Source: Candidatus Magasanikiibacteriota bacterium (GTDB taxonomy: Bacteria; Patescibacteriota; Patescibacteriia; Magasanikbacterales; UBA922). From it: a DNA stretch of 7,774 bases. Each line of letters opens with the position of its first letter. Within the stretch, counting starts at the first letter, position 1. The notes beneath the pieces are model-generated. The model saw only the letters and a program-made list of their open reading frames with translations. It made no database searches and was not told the origin of the DNA. The stretch covers positions 1-7,774 of the forward strand of contig JACRPD010000048.1 of the NCBI GenBank assembly GCA_016214105.1, in the 5' to 3' direction. Positions 1-3,204 of this stretch are shown here, piece after piece. Both the position numbers and the translations under genes were made by a program.

Positions 1-10
1 GCCAAAGTAG

Positions 11-70
11 GACATTTTAACTTCCCGGAAACTATGACATTTTAACTTCCCGTTGACATTTTTGTTTTGG
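11..70. repeat. Direct repeats of a GACATTTT-type motif at the left edge
   Basis: A 17-base word GACATTTTAACTTCCCG occurs exactly at 11-27 and 36-52, and a diverged third copy (GACATTTTTGTTTTGG) follows at 55-70. The spacing is 25 then 19 bases, so this is not a simple tandem repeat. Repeated GACATTTT words at an edge resemble the multi-site ends of some insertion sequences, but no transposase lies in the window. Calling it an element end is therefore inference; the repeats themselves are plain. Confidence 0.6.
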
Positions 71-73
71 CTC

Positions 74-102
74 TTGACATCAGGGCTGTCTTTTATTATA
101 AT
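74..102 (+). promoter_or_regulatory. Consensus sigma70-type promoter
   Basis: TTGACA at 74-79 and TATAAT at 97-102 are separated by 17 bases, a perfect match to the housekeeping consensus. The expected start of transcription is near 109, which leaves a leader of about 70 bases before the first small gene at 181. A second TTGACA at 53-58 has no matching -10 at proper spacing. Confidence 0.85.
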
Positions 103-114
103 CCCCTCCATGTT

Positions 115-153
115 TTCGGCTTTGTACTTCGTTCATACAAACGGAGGGCCGAA
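115..153 (+). other. Leader hairpin of the first small-gene unit
   Basis: TTCGGC (115-120) pairs with GCCGAA (148-153), and the adjoining TTTGTA (121-126) pairs with TACAAA (136-141). This makes a 12-bp stem with a one-sided six-base bulge (CGGAGG, 142-147) and a nine-base loop. It lies just after the predicted transcription start and ends about 15 bases before the SD at 168-173. It may stabilise the mRNA or modulate translation. No known riboswitch was recognised. Confidence 0.5.
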
Positions 154-180
154 GCAGGGACAAACTGAAGGAGTGTACTA

Positions 181-396
181 ATGAGACAGAGGGACTTGGA
201 TGTGGATCCGACTGATAGGGTGAAGGTGCACATCAGAGGGAAGCGTGGTGCCCGCTGGATTGGCACGAAGGACCAGCAGTTGGTCGAGCTCGGCAGACGG
301 CGGCGGGTGTCGGTGTTCCTCAACAAGAGGCAGCGCCGGCCAGTTGGCAGGTGGCACGCACACCTCCTTTCCTTTCGCCGCTCATCACGGTCGTAG
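181..396 (+). CDS. Small basic hypothetical protein (71 aa)
   Basis: Family not recognised. The ATG at 181 has a strong SD, AAGGAG at 168-173, seven bases upstream, and it follows a consensus promoter and structured leader. Codon third positions are mostly G or C, which supports real coding and contrasts with the AT-richer heat-shock genes downstream. The protein is strongly basic, with runs of arginine (RRRR near residues 39-42, later RRP and a C-terminal FRRSSRS). It has no signal peptide or membrane segment. The charge would suit nucleic-acid binding, but no fold is visible. It ends 14 bases before the TTG start of the next gene and is probably cotranscribed and translationally linked with it. 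Confidence 0.55.
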   Translation: MRQRDLDVDPTDRVKVHIRGKRGARWIGTKDQQLVELGRRRRVSVFLNKRQRRPVGRWHAHLLSFRRSSRS

Positions 397-410
397 TAGG
401 GGGTGACAAG

Positions 411-692
411 TTGAATAGAGAGTACGTCCTCTGCCTGCTCGTGGACGGTGACGGCCTGATAAGGCGTTTCAACGTCAAACTGGCTGAAGCCGGCGAGCGG
501 GTGATACACCAGGTGATTCTCGGCCACTACGACGGGTTGAATCGTGACGACGCGGCTCGTCAGTTCCACAAGGTGGCATTCAAGTCAGAATTCGACTTGC
601 AGCGAGCTGGATACGGGTGGGTGCAGGAGCTTCCACCAGATGATCCGCGCCGCCAGTGCTACCTCATTCGGCCTGCCTATTTCCCCCAGTAG
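411..692 (+). CDS. Small hypothetical protein (93 aa), TTG start
   Basis: Family not recognised. TTG at 411 is chosen because the purine-rich AGGGGGTG at 398-405 sits at SD distance and because the preceding gene stops at 396; extending upstream to GTG 351 would overlap that gene and has a poorer site. The predicted protein is soluble, with a hydrophobic N-terminal strand (YVLCLLVDGDG), then mixed helix/strand composition with motifs such as VILGHYDG, and an ending rich in proline and aromatic residues (RPAYFPQ). GC-rich third positions match the previous gene and support one cotranscribed pair. A hairpin and a terminator follow. The role cannot be stated. Confidence 0.55.
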   Translation: MNREYVLCLLVDGDGLIRRFNVKLAEAGERVIHQVILGHYDGLNRDDAARQFHKVAFKSEFDLQRAGYGWVQELPPDDPRRQCYLIRPAYFPQ

Positions 693-711
693 TTTTGATT
701 GTCCCACCATC

Positions 712-749
712 GCGGCGCGCTATGCAGGTCTTCCTGTCCCGCGCGCCGC
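712..749 (+). repeat. GC-rich inverted repeat in the 3' untranslated region
   Basis: GCGGCGCGC (712-720) is exactly complementary to GCGCGCCGC (741-749). The loop holds a smaller hairpin, CAGG (725-728) with CCTG (733-736). No T-tract follows, so it is not a terminator by itself. It lies between the second small gene and the terminator at 764 and would cap the 3' end of the transcript, perhaps protecting it from exonucleases. Confidence 0.6.
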
Positions 750-763
750 ATTCCCAATTCAAT

Positions 764-786
764 AAACGGCATTCTGCCGTTTTTTT
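764..786 (+). terminator. Rho-independent terminator of the first small-gene unit
   Basis: An 8-bp perfect stem, AAACGGCA (764-771) with TGCCGTTT (775-782), has a TTC loop and runs into a T-tract ending at 786. It closes the unit started at the promoter at 74-102 and separates it from the heat-shock operon. Confidence 0.88.
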
Positions 787-791
787 GCTTG

Positions 792-823
792 CAGTGCACC
801 GGAGCGAAGCGACTGGTGCACTG
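792..823. repeat. Inverted repeat just upstream of the hrcA promoter
   Basis: CAGTGCACC (792-800) and GGTGCACTG (815-823) form a perfect 9-bp inverted repeat around a 14-base spacer. It lies between the upstream terminator and the -35 box of hrcA at 839. It could be an operator for an unknown regulator or a leftover palindromic repeat. It does not match CIRCE, whose arms have a different sequence and a nine-base spacer. Confidence 0.6.
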
Positions 824-838
824 TGGATAACCAACGAT

Positions 839-867
839 TTGACATCTTGGGATGACAATGTTATATT
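839..867 (+). promoter_or_regulatory. hrcA operon promoter (sigma70-type)
   Basis: TTGACA at 839-844 and TATATT at 862-867 are separated by 17 bases. Transcription should start near 874, inside the CIRCE element, giving a leader of only about 20 bases before the hrcA ATG. The -10 box overlaps the left arm of CIRCE by two bases, so bound HrcA would block RNA polymerase. Confidence 0.82.
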
Positions 868-892
868 ATCACTCGTTAGTATAGAGTGCCAA
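866..892. promoter_or_regulatory. CIRCE operator (HrcA binding site)
   Basis: Left arm TTATCACTC (866-874), nine-base spacer (875-883), right arm GAGTGCCAA (884-892). The CIRCE consensus is TTAGCACTC, nine bases, GAGTGCTAA, so each arm carries one mismatch while the inner CACTC/GAGTG core and the spacer length are exact. The position at the start of an hrcA-grpE-dnaK-dnaJ operon fits autoregulated heat-shock control. No second CIRCE was found before dnaK or dnaJ. Confidence 0.9.
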
Positions 893-896
893 AAGT

Positions 897-1580
897 ATGA
901 ACCAACGCCAAGAGCAATTACTCAAATTTGTGGTTGAAAGTCACATTAGTCGGGCCGAACCGGTCGGGTCCAAATTGTTGGCGGACGAAGGTGATCTGGA
1001 AGTTAGCGGCGCGACGATTAGAAATGAAATGCGCGAGCTGGAAGATCAGGGTTTTTTGACTCATCCGCACACTTCTTCCGGACGGATTCCCACTGAAGCC
1101 GGTTATAAGTATTATGTGGAAAACATTATGCTTTCGGTGGTTTTGTCCAAGAAAATCAGAAGCGAAATGGAAGAATTGTCTAAGACAGAAAAAGAATTGG
1201 TGGCGCAAATAAAACGCGTCGGCAAATTTATCGCTGAATGGACTGACAGCGCGGTGGTTGTCGCTTTCAGCCCTGATAATGTTTATTATACCGGCATTTC
1301 CAATTTATTTTCCCAGCCGGAGTTTCAAGATTATGATCGAGTGGTGCAATTTTCAAATATTTTTGATCAATGCGAGGATCGGATTGAGTACTTGTTCGCT
1401 TTAATTAAAAATAATCAGACAAAAATTTTGGTTGGCGGGCAGAATCCATTGGGCGAGGTCTGCAGTTTAGTCGGCACGCGGGTGAGAAATGGCGGTTTAT
1501 TCGCTTTGCTGGGCCCGGTGCGGATGGATTACGCGCGCAATGCCAGCGTGGCGGAATTTGTTAGTCAGCTGTTTGAGTAA
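897..1580 (+). CDS. hrcA: Heat-inducible transcription repressor HrcA (short form)
   Basis: HrcA is the dimeric repressor that binds CIRCE and, in well-studied species, needs chaperonin for activity. Residues 1-75 form the winged helix domain: the recognition region SGATIRNEM (37-45) and the family motif HTSSGRIPTEAG (58-69) are intact. The C-terminal family motif GPVRMDY (206-212) is also present, so both ends are complete. At 227 aa it is about 110 residues shorter than the usual ~340; the missing part appears to be the dimerisation domain normally inserted in the middle of the GAF-like region. The ATG at 897 follows CIRCE by four bases and has no SD, so initiation is probably by a short-leader mechanism. 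It is the first gene of the operon and is likely autoregulated. Confidence 0.93.
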   Translation: MNQRQEQLLKFVVESHISRAEPVGSKLLADEGDLEVSGATIRNEMRELEDQGFLTHPHTSSGRIPTEAGYKYYVENIMLSVVLSKKIRSEMEELSKTEKELVAQIKRVGKFIAEWTDSAVVVAFSPDNVYYTGISNLFSQPEFQDYDRVVQFSNIFDQCEDRIEYLFALIKNNQTKILVGGQNPLGEVCSLVGTRVRNGGLFALLGPVRMDYARNASVAEFVSQLFE

Positions 1581-1592
1581 AATAAACGATTG

Positions 1593-1624
1593 ATTGTTAA
1601 ATTGTTATATTGTTAAATTGTTAT
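1593..1624 (+). repeat. Tandem array of four 8-base units at the hrcA/grpE junction
   Basis: Four consecutive octamers read ATTGTTAA, ATTGTTAT, ATTGTTAA, ATTGTTAT, so the array is also a perfect duplication of a 16-base unit (1593-1608 and 1609-1624). The last two bases are the first two of the grpE ATG. The array fills the spot where an SD would be expected. The same octamer family occurs on the other strand at 3078-3125; 17 bases at 1590-1606 are the exact reverse complement of 3102-3118. Confidence 0.85.
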
Positions 1625-2165
1625 GACAGACGAAAAGACAATTGATTTGAGCGTAGGGAAGAATGTTGAGGAGAAGAAAGAAGAGAAGCAGGGACTGTTT
1701 CACCGCCATTGCAAAAATTGCGAGAAAGTAGAAGTAGAGTGCGCGGAATACAAAGCCGGCTGGCAGAGGGCATTGGCGGATTATAAGAATTTGCAAAATG
1801 AAGTTGAGAAACGCCGCGGTGAGTGGGCGCAGATGAGCGAAATGCAGGTGTTGGAAGATTTTTTGCCAGTGTATGAAAATTTTAAGAAGGCGCTCGGCAT
1901 GGAACATGGAACATTGAATATTGAACAAGAGAATTGGCGTAAAGGCATTGAGCACATTATGAAGCAATTTGGCGATGTGTTGAGAGCGCATGGTTTGGAA
2001 GAAATAAAAACAGTCGGCGAGCAATTAGATTTGAAATTTCACGAGGCAGTTGGCGAGGAAGTGGTTGAAGGAATTGAAGTTGGAAAAATTGTGAAAGAGG
2101 TTGAAACAGGATATGTGATGGGCGAGAGAGTGGTAAAAGCGGCGAAAGTGATTGTGGCGAAATAA
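1623..2165 (+). CDS. grpE: Nucleotide exchange factor GrpE
   Basis: GrpE is the homodimeric cofactor that releases ADP from DnaK. The 180-aa protein has the expected order: a charged, disordered N-terminus (1-25), a long coiled-coil helix (about 35-75, containing GWQRALADYKNLQNEVEKRR), a four-helix-bundle region (LEDFLPVYENFKKAL, then WRKGIEHIMKQF), and the C-terminal beta-wing that contacts DnaK (about 130-178, with LDLKFHEAVG and VKEVETGYVMGERVVKAAKV). Cysteines at 30, 33 and 40 near the base of the coiled coil are a curiosity. The ATG at 1623 lacks an SD and overlaps a tandem repeat array. Residues about 92-101 (MEHGTLNIE region) are encoded by a second, 7-base repeat array. It lies 42 bases after hrcA and is probably cotranscribed under CIRCE control. 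Confidence 0.94.
   Translation: MTDEKTIDLSVGKNVEEKKEEKQGLFHRHCKNCEKVEVECAEYKAGWQRALADYKNLQNEVEKRRGEWAQMSEMQVLEDFLPVYENFKKALGMEHGTLNIEQENWRKGIEHIMKQFGDVLRAHGLEEIKTVGEQLDLKFHEAVGEEVVEGIEVGKIVKEVETGYVMGERVVKAAKVIVAK
1898..1925 (+). repeat. Heptad tandem array inside grpE
   Basis: Four 7-base units run without a gap: CATGGAA, CATGGAA, CATTGAA and TATTGAA. On the other strand the units read as TGTTCCA/TGTTCAA-type words, the same family as the array before dnaJ (5137-5164, which starts with TGTTCCA). Here it is in frame and codes residues about 92-101 in the variable link between the two helical segments of GrpE, where an insertion would be tolerated. Confidence 0.75.
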
Positions 2166-2171
2166 GCAATT

Positions 2172-2199
2172 AATATTCAATTTTCAATTACCAATTTTC
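2172..2199 (+). repeat. Heptad tandem array after grpE
   Basis: Four 7-base units follow one another: AATATTC, AATTTTC, AATTACC and AATTTTC. It starts seven bases after the grpE stop. It resembles in size and degeneracy the arrays at the other operon junctions. Its last unit is part of the long inverted repeat at 2192-2236. Confidence 0.65.
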
Positions 2200-2236
2200 A
2201 AAAGAAATTTAAAATTCGAAATTTTTTTGAAAATTG
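2192..2236. repeat. AT-rich inverted repeat downstream of grpE
   Basis: CAATTTTCAAA (2192-2202) is exactly complementary to TTTGAAAATTG (2226-2236), and pairing continues inward for four more pairs including one G-T, giving a stem of about 15 bp with a 15-base loop. No T-tract follows the stem on the plus strand; inside the loop side a weaker AAAATT/AATTTT hairpin (2211-2225) is followed by three Ts. It could slow or partly terminate transcription between grpE and the rest of the operon, but is a poor classical terminator. Confidence 0.5.
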
Positions 2237-2280
2237 TGAAGAAGAAAAAGAAGTAAATAGAAGTGGCGAGTGGCAGAAAG

Positions 2281-2328
2281 CCCTCTCCTTTATAAGGAGA
2301 GGGTCTGCCGAAGGCAGGGGTGAGGTAA
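2281..2328 (+). repeat. Palindromic repeat, left copy, flanking the DUF559 gene
   Basis: A 10-bp perfect stem CCCTCTCCTT (2281-2290) with AAGGAGAGGG (2294-2303) around a TAT loop is followed by a second small hairpin, CTGCC (2305-2309) with GGCAG (2313-2317), and then by GGGGTGAGGTAA (2317-2328). The last 12 bases are repeated exactly in inverted orientation at 2714-2725, next to an almost identical palindrome. GAGGT at 2322-2326 also serves as the ribosome binding site of the gene that starts at 2333. Confidence 0.9.
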
Positions 2329-2332
2329 AAAT

Positions 2333-2707
2333 ATGACGACGAAATTTTATAATATCAAGCCCATGACGACAGTCAGGAGAAAGTTAAGAAAAGAAATGCC
2401 GTTGGGCGAAGTTAGATTGTGGAGGGTTTTAAGAGATAGGAATTTAGGATTTAAGTTCAGGAGGCAGTATAGTATCGGACCGTTCATAACTGATTTTTGT
2501 TGTTCAACAGTAAAATTGGTGATAGAAGTAGACGGGCTTACCCATGAAAATGAAGACGCGGTTTTCTACGATAAACAGAGGCAGGAATATCTAGAATCAA
2601 GAGGATTCACTGTTATAAGGTTTTCCAGCGCGGAGATGTTTACTGACCTGCAAGATGTAGTAAAAAAAATTATGGATTTGTGTAAAAAAATAAATGACAA
2701 GCGGTGA
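2333..2707 (+). CDS. DUF559 endonuclease-domain protein (Vsr/PD-(D/E)XK-like)
   Basis: The 124-aa protein matches the single-domain DUF559 family, related to very-short-patch-repair and other PD-(D/E)XK nucleases; its biological role is not established. Visible family marks are the N-terminal RRKLRKEMPLGEVRLWRVLR helix (15-34), FKFRRQYSIGPFITDFCC (40-57), the acidic core strand LVIEVDG (62-68) with likely catalytic E65 and D67 together with D54, and RQEYLESRGFTVIRFS (83-98). The ATG at 2333 has GAGGT at 2322-2326, six bases upstream, derived from the flanking repeat. The gene splits grpE from dnaK and is bracketed by inverted palindromic repeats, so it looks like a later insertion rather than a chaperone gene. 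A DNA-cleaving activity is inferred from family only. Confidence 0.88.
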   Translation: MTTKFYNIKPMTTVRRKLRKEMPLGEVRLWRVLRDRNLGFKFRRQYSIGPFITDFCCSTVKLVIEVDGLTHENEDAVFYDKQRQEYLESRGFTVIRFSSAEMFTDLQDVVKKIMDLCKKINDKR

Positions 2708-2713
2708 TGTCCG

Positions 2714-2753
2714 TTACCTCACCCCTTGCCCCTCTCCTTATAAAGGAGAGGGG
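2714..2753 (-). repeat. Palindromic repeat, right copy, inverted
   Basis: TTACCTCACCCC (2714-2725) is the exact reverse complement of 2317-2328. After TTG comes an 11-bp perfect stem, CCCCTCTCCTT (2729-2739) with AAGGAGAGGGG (2743-2753), loop ATA. Read on the minus strand it is the same unit as the left copy minus the small CTGCC/GGCAG hairpin, so the two copies face each other across the DUF559 gene. It begins seven bases after that gene's stop. Confidence 0.9.
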
Positions 2754-2870
2754 AGAACCGCGAGTCCCGCAGGGGTGGAACGATCGTTAGGCCGGCAGTT
2801 TACTGCCTGCTACGAGGATACAATATTTAAGTTAATCCCGTTAGGGACGGATGAAAAATTGGGAAGCTAT

Positions 2871-3074
2871 ATGATTAATTTTTTTCAAAATGAAATAAAA
2901 AAACAAAATAATGTTAAGTATTACGAAGAAAAAATTACACCAGCAGTTTTTAAAATTAAAGATAATAGTCGCGCTTATATAATGGGGGACGTTAAAACAA
3001 ACATTGATACTATTGCGGACATTGATGAAAGTAGCTTGTATGTCCAGACTGGAGATGTTAAACAGAATAAATGA
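2871..3074 (+). CDS. Possible small hypothetical protein or gene remnant (67 aa)
   Basis: The region 2754-3204 between the DUF559 unit and dnaK has no confident gene. The best candidate is an AT-rich frame starting at ATG 2871 and ending at 3074. It is lysine/asparagine rich and contains an imperfect internal echo, GDVKTN and later GDVKQN. It has no SD and no recognised family. The frame stays open upstream through the palindromic repeat to about 2694, but that part is translated repeat DNA (TPCPSPYKGEG) and is probably not protein. It may be the 3' piece of a gene cut by the insertion, or chance coding. Confidence 0.25.
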   Translation: MINFFQNEIKKQNNVKYYEEKITPAVFKIKDNSRAYIMGDVKTNIDTIADIDESSLYVQTGDVKQNK

Positions 3075-3077
3075 AAA

Positions 3078-3125
3078 AACAATAAAACAACTAAACAATT
3101 CAACAATTTAACAATCAAATAATCA
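3078..3125 (-). repeat. Tandem array of six 8-base units upstream of dnaK
   Basis: Six consecutive octamers mostly start with AACAA: AACAATAA, AACAACTA, AACAATTC, AACAATTT, AACAATCA and a diverged AATAATCA. On the minus strand they read as TTGTT-containing octamers, the family seen before grpE. The 17 bases at 3102-3118 are the exact reverse complement of 1590-1606, so related arrays in opposite orientation bracket the grpE-DUF559 segment. Confidence 0.8.
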
Positions 3126-3155
3126 GTTTAACTAACAAAATTATTCTTAAGAAAG

Positions 3156-3187
3156 ATCCCTCACCCGCCCCCGGCGGGATTCGGGAT
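3156..3187. repeat. Cruciform-type repeat just before dnaK
   Basis: An outer stem ATCCC (3156-3160) with GGGAT (3183-3187) encloses an inner perfect 6-bp stem CCCGCC (3164-3169) with GGCGGG (3173-3178), loop CCC. The sequence is far more GC-rich than its surroundings and ends 17 bases before the dnaK start. It has the look of a dispersed REP-like palindrome. As RNA it would be a strong hairpin in the leader of dnaK, with no T-tract, so it is more likely a processing or stabilising structure than a terminator. Confidence 0.6.
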
Positions 3188-3204
3188 GACATTGTAAAAA
3201 ATAT

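Larger units (their letters stand above)
2281..2753 (+). mobile_element. Putative small element: DUF559 gene between inverted palindromic repeats
   Basis: The unit is palindrome, 12-base word, gene, inverted 12-base word, inverted palindrome, about 473 bp in all. It interrupts an otherwise ordinary hrcA-grpE-dnaK-dnaJ order. DUF559 genes in many bacteria are found beside similar pyrimidine/purine palindromes, as I recall from general familiarity, which resembles the partnership between REP repeats and RAYT transposases. No target-site duplication was seen directly outside the palindromes. Mobility is therefore inference. Confidence 0.4.

Noticed and set aside
351..410. GTG 351 as start of the second small gene
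   Set aside because: It would overlap the first gene by 46 bases and has a weaker ribosome site than the TTG at 411, which has AGGGGGTG just upstream.
96..569. A 157-aa open frame on the minus strand across the two small plus-strand genes
   Set aside because: It has no SD or promoter on that strand, its composition (Cys/Arg/Ser-rich) is typical of a shadow frame of GC-rich coding, and the plus strand has promoter, SD sites and terminator that account for the region.
2211..2228. Terminator after grpE
   Set aside because: The AAAATT/AATTTT stem is all A-T and only six pairs, too weak for confident termination, and it competes with the longer inverted repeat at 2192-2236.
2694..2870. Long start for the hypothetical frame before dnaK
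   Set aside because: This part is a translation of the palindromic repeat (PSPYKGEG-type text), and it overlaps the end of the DUF559 gene.
1593..3125. CRISPR-like array
   Set aside because: Repeat units are only 7-8 bases with no spacers, and no cas gene is present.
3075..3204. A second CIRCE element before dnaK
   Set aside because: No CACTC and GAGTG pair with nine-base spacing was found; the hairpin there is a different GC-rich palindrome.
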